64,000 nucleotides of DNA, from the NCBI RefSeq assembly GCF_029227915.1, contig NC_079884.1, forward strand, positions 16,614,001 through 16,678,000. The letters are read 5' to 3'. This DNA comes from Hydractinia symbiolongicarpus. Its lineage: Eukaryota; Cnidaria; Hydrozoa; Anthoathecata; Hydractiniidae. Made by a program: the position numbers and the translations under genes. The notes beneath the pieces were generated by a model, which worked only from the letters and a program-made list of their open reading frames with translations, was not told the DNA's origin and did not search any database. Of this stretch, positions 35,159 through 46,497 are shown in pieces. The stretch's first letter is position 1. Each line of letters starts with the position of its first letter.

Positions 35159-35658
35159 TCTATATAATAATACGGAGCTTCCTGACGTCATCTCCTGCGT
35201 GGATAACTAGGGACTACCTGGGACCAATTTGTGTAAGTTTCCCAAACCTGGGTCCCCGAATCCGTTTCGGAATGGACGGGTTGATGACGTCTTCAAAAAA
35301 CATTTAAACCTTGATATCTCTGCAACCGTTTGTCAAAAGTACATAATCCTATACATTTTCTTCATCAGCGTCTCAAGATCTATACGATGAAGGCAACGGG
35401 TATACAAATTTATAAAAAAAAATTCCGTCTTGATGGGGCCATTGCTGACGTCAGCAAAATTTTTAAACCCTTCCTTATATCTCATTAACCACTCATATCA
35501 AAAGCACATGATCATATACATTTTCTTGATCATCGCTTTAATCTCTACACAATAGATGCAACGTGAAAACAAAATTCTAAATTTTTAATGGATAGGTTGC
35601 TGACGTCATCAAAATTTTTATCCTGCCTGTGGATTTTTTCACGGGCCTTATCGACTAG
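35159..35658 (+). mobile_element. Non-autonomous Helitron, copy B, head-to-tail with copy A
   Basis: It starts TCTATATAATAATACGGAGC and ends with the hairpin-like GGATTTTTTCACGGGCC followed by CTAG at 35655-35658 and then T. It shares most of copy A's 3' half, including the repeated GACGTCA words, but lacks part of its 5' half. Confidence 0.75.
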
Positions 35659-35774
35659 TAGATAAATAAGTAAATGAAATTTAAATATCGGCTTTGTTTC
35701 CCGCTGTATACTCAAAAGGTCAGGTTTTAAATCCAGTTGTAAATAAAAAACTCTTTATGCATATATTATGTATA

Positions 35775-36204
35775 CTAGTATTTAGTCCCGTGGAAAAATC
35801 CACTATAGATACCAAATAAAAAAACAGCGAAATTAACCATAAAATTCATTGTTCTTTTCGTGAAAACGTTTTGTTGTTAATTCCATTCAAGCGGGAATAA
35901 ATAAATCCAATATGTTTTTCATAAACAATAGACACGTGCTGAAGGAAATAATAAGAATTTAATTACCCGTGACTTGTGTAATAAAGTTTACATTATTACA
36001 CAAAGGTTTTTATGAGAACAATAAAGTAAATTAACCGTGACTTTTTTAAACTAAAAATTTTAAATCAATTTGAAAAAGCACACAAAAGACAATAAATAAT
36101 AAAAGTTAGCAAAGGTGACATGTTACCGCGGCTGTTTCTTTAGAAAAACAACACATCCACTTTGCCTGTTACAGACACACGGAACTGGCGTATTATTATA
36201 TAGA
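35775..36204 (-). mobile_element. Non-autonomous Helitron, copy C
   Basis: On the minus strand it starts TCTATATAATAATACGCCAG after an A and ends GTGGATTTTTCCAC, an 11-bp spacer, CTAG and then T. Thus both termini and the A/T insertion site typical of Helitrons are intact. Its interior differs from copies A and B apart from the ends, so it is a related subfamily. No coding capacity. Confidence 0.75.
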
Positions 36205-36228
36205 TATTATGTATATATTTTAGGGAAA

Positions 36229-36376
36229 AATCATCATCATCATCATTCTCGGCTTAACGTCCGTTTTCCATGCTAGCATGGGTTGGACGGGGTATATTAA
36301 TGACCTTCTTCCAATCTGATTTATACTGTGTTAGATCTAAACTCAACTTCCTCTGTATCAAGTCTGTCCTTAACAC
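36229..36376 (-). mobile_element. LINE 3'-end fragment, same family as 9063-9848
   Basis: An (ATG)n tail, the GACGTT word and the palindrome CCATGCTAGCATGG appear in reverse orientation, followed by about 75 bp matching the C-terminal coding end of the copy at 9063-9824. Severe 5' truncation is typical of LINE retrotransposition. Confidence 0.85.
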
Positions 36377-36554
36377 AAAAAATAGTTGCATTATACAAAT
36401 TAATGTATGTTCTTTCAGGATAAATATATATAAAATGAAAAACAGCAGTCAGAAATAGAAGATATAGGAAGAAAAAGAAGTCTTGTTTTCAGAATTCGAT
36501 AATTAAAAATGGTTGCTAAAATATAAATTTTTAGGAAGAAAACACAGACTTTAT

Positions 36555-37355
36555 AAATGGACTAGCCGGGAAACCTGGCCTCGAAAAGCCGGGGATAAGT
36601 CACAAGTCAAGGTGTGACCCGCCGTTGAACACTATGTGGAGTGCTTAATAAGAGCCGTAAACTGTGCCACACGGTCAGGTGGAGCGCTTTAGTACAGGTA
36701 TGCAGTATGTCGTTAATCGAGTAACGCGCACACAACACTATAGTGTTTCAGTTGTAGTGTATTTTTAAAAATATAACTCTACTGCAACTTTAGCCAAAAA
36801 AAAAACACAATTTACAACTATTTGTTACCCCGTCATAGGAAAAACAATTGGTCAATTTTATTTTATTTTGCGAAATAAGTTTCCGTAAAGGTTAACAAAT
36901 TAATTGTGACACTGGACTGAGCGCTTAGTACAGGTAAACCGCGGCACATGTATTTAGGCTTAAGACCCTATTAAAAAAAAAACTATTGCAGCTTTGGTTT
37001 ACAAAACACAGGATACACTCTGTTGAAACACCGGGTTAAGGCACAAGTAGCTGTTACCCAGCATTAAACACCAGATTGAGTGATTAATAAAAACCGTCAA
37101 CTGTGCCACACATTCAGGTAAAGCACTTTAGTACAGCCATATGGTGTGTAGAAAATCAAGTGAAGTGCACACAACTTTATGGTGTTTCCTGTGTAATATA
37201 CTATTCAAAAAATAACTTTCGACAACCTAGATTACAATTCATTGTTACCCTGTCATAGCGAAAGCGGCTGGCCAAACTTCTTTATTTTTCAGGGAATGTT
37301 TTCGGGGAAAAGTTCAAAAAAATGTTAAGCTGAGCGCTTAGTATAGGTAAACAAT
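36555..37355. repeat. Two-copy ~430-bp tandem repeat
   Basis: The words AACTGTGCCACACxxTCAGG, GCxCTTTAGTACAG, CACACAACxxTATxGTGTTT, TTGTTACCCxGTCATAG and GAGCGCTTAGTAxAGGTAAA recur in order with a 415-440 bp offset. A diverged related piece may lie at 53700-53900 (CACACATCATGGCGGAGCGC). No coding content. Confidence 0.65.
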
Positions 37356-40300
37356 GTCTACTTTTTTCTGTAAAAAACATTTTTTCTTTTAAAACTAAAG
37401 AAGGATGACCATAGACTACTATTTCGCCTTTGGTTGCTACCCGAGGCAGCCTAAACAGACGGCAAGGTCCACAAAAGCCCAGATGGCTAGTTCACAATTT
37501 ACCAGTACAGGAGCACTCTTGTACAACATTCTGACGCAAGGTTTTGCCTAAAAATTACTTTTCCTGTTTGCATGTATCCCTTATCGAGCGTTCTATCGTA
37601 TTAGGTAGTAGCTGCCACTTTTTTTACTACTAAAATTTTGAGCTTTTCTACACCATACATTTCACTTTCGTTTTCACAAAAAAAAAAATGGTTGACAACT
37701 ATTAGAAATGTAAAATAGACGCTAATAAACAAAGAACAAACGATATTATACTACTAAAATTAAATTTTAAAAAATAATTCATCTGATCTGTAACCTTAGC
37801 TAGCTCTAAGGTTGGTCTTGATTAGTTTTCTCTATCTAGAAGCCTGCTAAAACTAAACGTAAATGTGAGAAAGCTAGCTTCACTCAGACTCAGTGGACCC
37901 CAATGGAAATAATCCACTAACAATAGGTTTTTGTGATTTTCTGGGCTAGAAACACTTTAAATATTTATCATTATTGTTGTTGTTGTTAGACTAGGAAATG
38001 ATTGCAAATGAAAAAAATTGTACAGTTCTATAGCTATATATATATATGTTAAACGAAAAAGCTAACCATTTACACAGACATTTCAGCCTAGACCATTCCC
38101 TAATTGTGAGATTTTTCACCACGAAAGTCAATCTGAATTATATAAAAATACTTTACAAATTAGGCTATTACAAGTATTTTTTATTTCAATTCATAATCTG
38201 GATTTAACGAATATATTTTTATTTCAAACGCATCCAACAAAAAGTGGTAATCGAGCAAATCAGCAAGATCTTCTGTTTCATTATTATTCCATCTTTTTTT
38301 AACCGCTTCTGTCAACAAATCTTCACATGCAAATCACGTTTGAATGACGCTTGAAATTATGAATTATTGGGTCAAAATTACTTCAATGAAATCGTGCCAA
38401 CATGTTTTGTATCATAGAACAATTTGGGACTGGTGCCCTACAATGTGAAAAAACAGAAAGTACAATATAAGCTACCAGAATCACCCAGAACCACCCAAAA
38501 CCACGAAAACGCATGCATGTCCAATGTGTGGCAATCGTTTTCAATCTTTTATAATTTAATAATTTAACAGACCAGCCATTATTGTTCAATGGACCCCGGG
38601 TACAAACCTCGTACAGCCGACTTCCCGAAAAAAAAAGTTTCTTTTTTAAGTCTCAATTATAAAATGTATTTTTTTGTACAAAAAAAGTTTCATAATTCCC
38701 AACTTCTTACTAAATGTCCTCCTTTTCAATTTCTTAATGTTGGCTTGGAAGGTCTTCTACCTAACATGAGTCTTTTCCTTTAAAGTCTATGGAATACACG
38801 TTCGATACGGAGCCAATTATTAACGCACTATTTACACCAGCGTTTTTTCCTAGTTGTTTATATTTTTTTCAAGTGACTGATAGGTTCGTGTTAATTCGGT
38901 CTGTTCCTAGGTCATTCTGACTGATTCCAGCTGGTTCTGGGTGATTCTAGGTTTGGAAAACAATGATTGAGCAGATAGCAGGGCCTACAAAAAGCTCTTA
39001 TCTTTTAAAAAAACCTGAGGCTCTCATAAAAAAGCATGTAAAATGATAGCAAAGTGTGCATAAAAATGTACAGACATGTGAGTTAATGTTTAACATATTC
39101 CTGTGAAACCCCTGACTTTTTTCTGATGAAACTTTTTTTTGGCGAGATAAACATAAATTTGATGATGAAACTTTCTGTTGTAAATACGTCGAAATCATTG
39201 CGTTTTGCACTACAATTTTTATGTGAATCAAATCGCAGACAATTTTGACCAATTATCGTCTTATTTGCATTGCGCATTGGCAACTTATGGCCCAAACCTT
39301 GTGTGGCAATATTTGTTGTTTTAAATAATGGATTTCAGCCATTTACGCCACAGGAAAAAAAATATGGGGATAAAAATGTGGTATTGTTTGACTAAGATTT
39401 TAACGTTGTTAAAACAGGATGTGAATAAAAAAGAAACGTTACAAAACAAATTGTTACCACATCCATCTTAAAAAAAAACAATTTTTTTTTTGCGTTTTTT
39501 GTGAAAGAATATCTTCATTAAATTATTGCGTATTTTACTATCGTCACCTAAGTAGGCGAAATGTAATATTTCATTTTAACATAATTCTTACTTGCGCGAG
39601 CATATCGAGGCACGAGTGACAATTTTGGAATCATGGTTGCATACACTATCCATTCTGAACAAAGTGTTTTTGCGATTTTTTATTAGGAATGTGTGAAAAG
39701 CCATTGAATATTGTAATGTCTTAACTAGGTTACATATGGTCTAACTAGGCTACAATGAGTCGCGTAAATAGGTGGTATGCCCTAATTAACCTACCGTCGC
39801 CTAATTAAGTGTTTACCCTGACTGTGAAAAGTTAGGGGGTAGCCACAAGCAACATTTTTCACATCTAACACTGGTTTATTGCTGATATTTATCTTATTGA
39901 GTGCACAATTCTCATTTAAAATAATGATATTTACCGATTTATGAAGTCTTGTGAAAGGTCATTTCCGAGGACCAATTTCTTTCAGAAAAAAAGTGGCAGC
40001 CACAAACCACTGGTTTTATTTGATAAAACAGGCTATCAGCTTTCAGGAAAAACATGTCTTAAAGCATGAATTTGCGTTGGAAGGCAAATATCTTCATTTT
40101 CCACCAACTTATAAAATTTTATAATCAAAACATTGCTATTCTTTCTGTCTCCTCCCAACAAAAGTGAAAGTGTTCGGGTAGTCGAATCTAGAGTTTTTGT
40201 ATAGTCCAAGGCCTGCTCTACTAAAATAAAATTCTTTCAGGGGACGATCTCTACCGCAGAGACTCAAAAAACATTTGTTTTTAAGGGAAATTAGAAGCAC

Positions 40301-40424
40301 GTGCGATGGTGGCCATTATGAATCGCTTGCGGCAGAAAATTTGATAACAAATAATGGCGCATGCGCACACTTTTTTTCCTGCCGTAAATGACCGTGCAGA
40401 CAGACGGAATACGGCTATTATTAT
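37356..40424. other. Intergenic AT-rich DNA, no gene supported
   Basis: ORFs at 38383-38783 and 38998-39295 are short and unrecognised. Around 39540-39830 the words CCTAAxTxGGC and TAACTAGGxTACA recur loosely. No repeat boundaries could be fixed. Confidence 0.4.
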
Positions 40425-40754
40425 GGCAGTAGATGTATTAACAACATCACGACGTTGGTAAATTGCTTAACGTCGCGTGTCGGATGCAGTTGAGCTGTCG
40501 CGAGGGAAGGAATACGACAATGTCGGGTAAAGGTGAGGTTGTGTTGGAGGTTCAAGTATGCGACATATTCACAGACTATATGGATCCTTCCATGAAGTGC
40601 TTCCCATTATTAAGCACTTCATGGAAGGATCCATTTAGTCTGTGAATATGTCGTATCCGACATTTTCGTATTCTTCCCAAGACGACAACGGCATCCGACA
40701 CACGACGTTAAGCAATTTATCAACGCCGTAATGTTGTTAATACATAATACTGCC
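40425..40754. repeat. 330-bp foldback palindrome
   Basis: The left arm (40425-40602) and right arm (40612-40754) are reverse complements with moderate divergence and a small indel. The outer ends are GGCAGTxxxATGTATTAACA. The inner arms match closely through ATGGATCCTTCCATGAAGTG around a 9-bp spacer. It has the shape of a foldback/MITE element and could extrude as a cruciform. No coding function. Confidence 0.85.
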
Positions 40755-40789
40755 TAGTATACATACTACTGCCTAGCATAATATCTTTG

Positions 40790-42042
40790 TAATATACAGT
40801 CATACAGTGTAGTACTTAGTAATATCCCGTATTTTACACTGTATTACTTTGTAGTATAATCAGAAATACACTGTAATACCTTGCAGTATTCGGTAATACA
40901 CTGTAATACTTTGTAGTATTCGGTAATACACTGTATTACCTTGTAGTACACTGTAATACCTTGTAGTATTCGGTAATATGCTGTAATACCTTGTAGTATT
41001 CAGTAATACACTGTAATACTCTGTAGTATTCCGTAATACACTGTAATACCTTATAGTATTTAGTAATACACTGTAATACCTTGTAGTACACTGTAATACC
41101 TTGTAGTATTCGGTAATATGCTGTAATACTTTGTAGTATTCAGTAATACACTGTAATACCTTGTAGTATTCAGTAATGCACTGTAATACTTTGTAGTATT
41201 CAATAATATACTGTAATACCTTGTAGTATTCAGTAATACACTGAAATACCTTGTAGTATTCAGTAATACACTGTAATACTTTGTAGTATTCAGTAATATA
41301 CTGTAATACCTTGTAGTATTCAGTAATAAACTGTAATACCTTGTAGTATTCAGTAATACAATGTAATACTTTGTAGTATTCCGTAATACACTGTAATACT
41401 TTGTATTATTCGGTAGTATACTGTAATACCTTGTAGTATTTAGTAATACACTGTAATACTTTGTAGTATTCAGTAATACACTGTATTACCTTGTAGTACA
41501 CTGTAATACCTTGTAGTATTCGGTAATATGCTGTAATACCTTGTAGTATTCAGTAATACACTGTAATACTCTGTAGTATTCCGTAATACACTGTAATACC
41601 TTATAGTATTTAGTAATACACTGTAATACCTTGTAGTACACTGTAATACCTTGTAGTATTCGGTAATATGCTGTAATACTTTGTAGTATTCAGTAATACA
41701 CTGTAATACCTTGTAGTATTCAGTAATGCACTGTAATACTTTGTAGTATTCAATAATATACTGTAATACCTTGTAGTATTCAGTAATACACTGAAATACC
41801 TTGTAGTATTCAGTAATACACTGTAATGCTTTGTAGTATTCAGTAATATACTGTAATACCTTGTAGTATTCAGTAATAAACTGTAATACCTTGTAGTATT
41901 CAGTAATACAATGTAATACTTTGTAGTATTCCGTAATACACTGTAATACTTTGTATTATTCGGTAGTATACTGTAATACCTTGTAGTATTTAGTAATACA
42001 CTGTAATACTTTGTAGTATTCAGTAATATACTGTAATACTAA
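40790..42042. repeat. Minisatellite, 30-bp unit with 10-bp sub-period and 550-bp higher-order repeat
   Basis: About forty copies of a 30-bp unit made of three related 10-mers (CTGTAATACC, TTGTAGTATT, CAGTAATACA). Two adjacent blocks, 40921-41470 and 41471-42020, are near-identical including their private variants (a 20-bp short unit, CTCTGTAGTATTCCG, TAATGCA and TATTATTCGGTAGTATA), so a 550-bp segment has duplicated. The first ~70 bp are degenerate. Confidence 0.95.
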
Positions 42043-42954
42043 GTTAGTCCCAGTATTAACCTGTCCTTTTAAAAATATTCTTATAAATATTTAAAGATTA
42101 ATTGGATCACCTTTTTCACCATTCTTGTCCCCAGAGCTCTCGAAAGTAGCTCTGAACCTGTCTGGTCACGTGATGAAAAATACCCCACGATATGTGGGGT
42201 ATTTTTCTTGACTCGATTACCTTGATGAAAATTTTAACATTTTCTACTATTTTTATTTCCAAACAAATTTTTACTGCCACAATTTTTAGTTCTTACATAA
42301 AGAACTTTTAATGCAAATGAAATGATTATAAATTTATTCTCAGGAATAAACTTTTGCGAGATTGCTTCAGAATTTCCAACATAAATAGGACTCGAAGTAC
42401 TTGAAACTTGCAAAAGCTTATGCTCTTAAAGTTGGATGAAATACGGTTAAATAACAACATTTATAAATACACGTTTTTCACTGCGTCTGCGACGAAAAAG
42501 AAAACGGAATAGCCTATCATTGAGCGTCAGTAGGAAACACCAATTTATATTTTTATGGGAAAAGAAGTGTTTAGCCAGTGTGACAGTATTTAGTTAGCTA
42601 TAGCTATATATATACTTTCCAGACGAAGCTGTGAATTTCACCTGGCTTACTAAAAGACAATTCCCTACAACATAAATAAATATTTGCATAGCATGCAGTA
42701 GCTTTTAGCTAGCTCACTAGTAGCAAAGTAACGTTTGCTAGCTAGAGACCATTTTCCTTCAGCCTCCTGGCTAGTTATTGGGCCACATGTGTGTGGCACT
42801 AAAAGTTAACTATCTAAAGAATAGTCAAATACTAAAAGTGAATGTTGTTAAAAGGGAGGGCCGAAGCGTTGTTTGAATTTTGATGGCCTTAGCAACCCAT
42901 TCGCACACGAAAAAAATTTGGTTTCACGTTGCCTCCATTTTGTAGATCTTAAAC

Positions 42955-44966
42955 TGCTGATAAAAAAATATGTGCTTTTGGTGAGCGCTTAATCAGATTT
43001 TTGGGTTTAAATATTTTGCTGAAGTCAGCAATGGGCCGTCCAAACCAAAAAAAAATTTATTTTAGAAATATGTATACCTGTTACCTTCATCGTATAGATT
43101 TGGAAACGCTGATCCTGAAAATGTATAGGATCATGTACTTTTGACAAACGGTTGCAGAGATATTAGTGTTTAAAGGTTTTTTGATGACGTCATCAACCCA
43201 TTCATTCCAAAACGGATTTGGGGACCCAGGTTTGGGAAACGTACCTAAATTGGTCCTAAGTGGTCCCTAGTTACCCAAACGATGAAAATCATTGACGTTA
43301 CCACCTCGTTTCCAAGTTATTTGAGCTCAAAGTTTTAATTTTTTTTTGTTTTGTTTTTTTGTTTAATCATGTATAATTTTCTTTTTCATCAACATGTCTA
43401 CAACAAAAAACACAAAAGTACATAGACGTTATATGTGGAAAGGTAACAAAGAAACATATAAAAGTAGACATTACACGCAACTTGGTAATGATTTAACAGT
43501 TGAATTCATTCACAAACCAATCTGCTTTCGAACGGCACAATGTTTACGTCTGTGTCGCGAACTAGCGATGCTTCAGACTTTACTCCTCTCGATCTACGAA
43601 TACAAAGTAGCTGTCATCTTAGCACATTGAAACTTTATCCAGTTCTCAGCCAATTATTCGCTCCAAAATACGTGAAGATTAGGGGAGTGAATGATCCTTG
43701 ATCAACAGTATTGAGTCTCGCATTATACGATCTTTTTTTAGCTGACTCATTGGTTTTGTAGCATGCTTTCAGATCACGGTTCAGGTGCATTTTGGCCGTT
43801 GGGTTAAAAACTTTCACATCAAAAAAAGCCATTTGCCCTCTGATCTAAAATCCTCTAGCAGCTACGTCTACTCGTGCCTCGTCAGTAGTTATGGTTGATG
43901 AAGAAAACTGTTCACCGGCGATTTCCTGTAATACGGGCTCTATTCTCACGTCCTTAAAACATTCCTGAAATAGTTCGGCAATGAAGTCTCGGATTTTGTT
44001 GTGTCGTAATGTTATGAGACAACCTTTTAGACAGAATAGGGCGTGTTTAATTGTAAAAGAAACACCAAACACATCTGGATGGTAATCGCTTTAGCAGGAT
44101 GCAGTATCGTATGAATAAACTGACCTAAAATGATTGTTTATCCAAAACAAATCCATGTTCTCTAATTGGCAAGGCATTCAACCAACTCGAAGCACCAGTT
44201 TCCAAAGAAGCCTCGAGCGCTCTGACTTTTAGATGACTAGTCAAAGACTTTTTTATTGATGTTAACGTCATTTCACAAGTCTTCCTCTTTATGTTTTAAT
44301 TTCATTTTTTCGCTCCTTCCTCTATTAATTCGTCATAAATATCGTCTTGATCTTTCACTTTTTCAACCATTTTTCTTGTCAGGAGCCTAGAATTGCTGTA
44401 CTCAGTGTCGCAACGTTTCGACGGATCAAATATTGCTAATCCTCCATATTTAACTGGAAGAGAGAGTAATAAGCTCTCCCAGTCATTGCAAACATATCCA
44501 TTCCATATCGTGGTGATTTTTTTCCTAATTGTGTCTTCTAGCGGCTTGAGCATGTCACTTATGTTTGGAATATATCTCACTACATACATGAACTTATGTT
44601 GCAATCCATGTACAAAGGTAGCGTAAGCAGCATGCGGATAAGCTTCTCCAATTTTCGACAACGTTTCCACTTCTAAAATCCAGTTTTTCACTCTCTCTTC
44701 CACATATTTACGTTTGAAAGCTTCACTACCAACAGAAAATGGAAACTACTACAAAAAAAGCTTCACTACCAACTAAAGTTTTAAGTGCACTTTAATGGCT
44801 TCTTTATGTTAATATAGGATATTCATGTTAAAGTAGTATTATTGACGTCGCGCCGTAACGTCAGAAAATTTAGGTTTTCAGACAACTTTTTCGACGACAT
44901 CAAAGGAAAATGAACACATCCACTTTGCCTGTTACAGGCACACACACACACACACGTATTATTATA
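42955..44966 (-). mobile_element. Helitron copy D, split by a retroelement insertion
   Basis: On the minus strand the 5' end near 44966 (TATAATAATACG) and the sequence to about 44765 match the first ~200 bp of copy A (GACGTTACGGCGCGAC, CCTATATTAA and AAGTGCACTT region). The match resumes at about 43335 (AACTTGGAAACGAGGTGG) and runs to about 42955 with a TGACGTCATC word. The 3' hairpin and CTAG end are missing. Between the two parts lies the 1.4-kb segment with RT-related ORFs. Confidence 0.65.
43635..44703 (-). pseudogene. Retroelement fragment: RT C-terminal region and PD-(D/E)XK-like endonuclease
   Basis: The ORF 44703-44302 holds a region C-terminal to an RT palm (ISDMLKPLEDTIRKKI, LLLSLPVKYGGLAIFDPSKR). 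The ORFs 44072-43845 and 43832-43635 continue, frame-broken, with a cysteine/histidine block (KHALFCLKG), then RHNKIRDF, DEARVDVAARGF, FFDVKVFNP and ACYKTNESAKKRSYNARL. That order (CCHC-like, RHN, EP, Asp, then DxK) resembles the restriction-like endonuclease of early-branching site-specific LINEs such as R2/NeSL types; this assignment is inference from motif order. The palm with its catalytic aspartates is absent. It is a dead insertion inside Helitron D. A 78-codon plus-strand ORF at 43394-43630 beside it is unrecognised. Confidence 0.6.
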
Positions 44967-45206
44967 GCTAGCCCTTGATATCTGCTCTAAATTCAGTCAA
45001 GACATAATCAAAGGGAGCATATTTCGATCCTTCGTCTCTCCCACCGCCATCTTTGTTTACATTTTTAAATGCTAAATACAATCTTTCACGGAAAAACATA
45101 AAATTCCTATAATAGGCCAATCAGAATCCATCACGTGACCAGACAGGGCCAGGGCTACTTTTGAGGTTTATCTCAAAGAGCTCTGGGGACGAGAATGCTT
45201 TTTCGC

Positions 45207-45935
45207 TAATATACAAATTTCAACTGTAATAATTATAATATTTCGGCTACCTAGCTATAGGGACCAAAAGGGATTTTTGTTTGATTTTGAATTAACCTAG
45301 GTAACATACATCCAATAGTTGTGATTCAGCTGGGTCCAAGTAACAGATTTATACAAACCTTCTTCAAACACCCTTTACTCGGTTCCCCAATTACCTCGTC
45401 AACAAACACCCATTAGGTTCTCTATTAAAAAATCTTTATGCGTGCAGTTCTTAACAAACGTACTCTAACCTATACTTTACATGAATACTTTAACATAAAT
45501 ACTTTTTTCTCCTAATTAAGATTCCAAAATTCAAGAAATTGGTAGGTAGTTAGCGAGTGCCTTGTTGGCCCTTCCTTGTTTTGTTTTGTTTTTCTAGGGT
45601 TTAAATTCACGATTTATTATTTATTTCTGAGTGTGTAATGTCTATAATGCCTCCAGAATTGGCGTAAAAATGGTTGTAAAAGGAGGCCACATCCGTCTTT
45701 TTTTTAAATATGCTACTAGCTACTAAAGTTAATTTTGTTTTAGGCGGCGATAGCGGAAAAATAAGGGAGTAATTTACCGCTCCTTTTTCTTAAAAAATTA
45801 TGAGAATGTGATAATTTTGAAAGAAAATATATCGACTAAAATACTTCAGTTGTGTAAGGTTCCTACTATATCTCGCAGTCGTAGAGAAAACCATGAAGTT
45901 GTAATAATAGTCCGTGTTAACTGGGATATTTGAAA
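45207..45935. other. No feature seen
   Basis: AT-rich DNA without ORFs or clear repeats. Confidence 0.4.
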
Positions 45936-46497
45936 TTATTACCCGGGTAAAAGGGCGGCATCAATATTTCCAATAATCGCGCAATGTGATTGGTTAGAAC
46001 TTACGTCATAGCGGGCAATATTCCATGGTATTGTCCGCTACCATAGCAACCATGTGTAAAGTTGAAATATGGTAGCATTAAATGTAAATAAACACGAAAA
46101 AAGGTAAACAAAAAAGCGAAACAGAAGTAAAACTTACTTTTATCTTTTAAAGAATTCTATGTTGTAGCTACACAATGAAACCTGTAATGTTTACACGATA
46201 TTCGATTTTAAAAAAATATATTTTTAGTTCAAATGTGCGTTCCATATGGAAATAGTTTCTATAAAGACATGATTTCGGGCAATACCTTCGAATATTGACC
46301 TCTGTCGCGTATTGCCTTCGCAAGCTTGGGCAATACTTTGACGTCGGTCAATATTCTCCGGCATTGCCCGCATAAACAGTTATTATAGGGTTAATGACGT
46401 TGTTATATGGATTATTAAAACTTTAAACACGGTTGCTATTGCCCGCTATGACATAAGTTGTAACCAATGACATGCCGCCCTTTTACCTGGGTAATAA
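45936..46497. mobile_element. 562-bp MITE with long imperfect terminal inverted repeats
   Basis: The left end TTATTACCCGGGTAAAAGGG is mirrored on the right (reverse complement TTATTACCCAGGTAAAAGGG). Homology between arms continues through TGATTGGTTAGAACTTACGT, GTCATAGCGGGCAATA and ATAGCAACC. No ORF. I could not fix a target duplication. A part of the same family lies at 12640-12790. Confidence 0.7.

Larger units (their letters stand above)
42120..45197. mobile_element. TIR element with 9-bp target duplication, host of nested insertions
   Basis: The left end starts CATTCTTGTCCCCAGAGCTC. The right end, reverse-complemented, starts CATTCTCGTCCCCAGAGCTC. Similarity continues inward for about 60 bp to CTGTCTGGTCACGTGATG. 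The flanks CTTTTTCAC (42111-42119) and CTTTTTCGC (45198-45206) look like a 9-bp target duplication with one mismatch, or an 8-bp one. This suits a hAT or Mutator-type non-autonomous element. A 31-bp near-perfect hairpin lies at 42176-42206. Inside is a reversed Helitron, itself split by a retroelement fragment. Stretches 42207-42950 and 44970-45130 hold no recognised feature. Confidence 0.65.

Noticed and set aside
40790-42042. CRISPR-like array
   Set aside because: Head-to-tail minisatellite without unique spacers, in a eukaryotic context.
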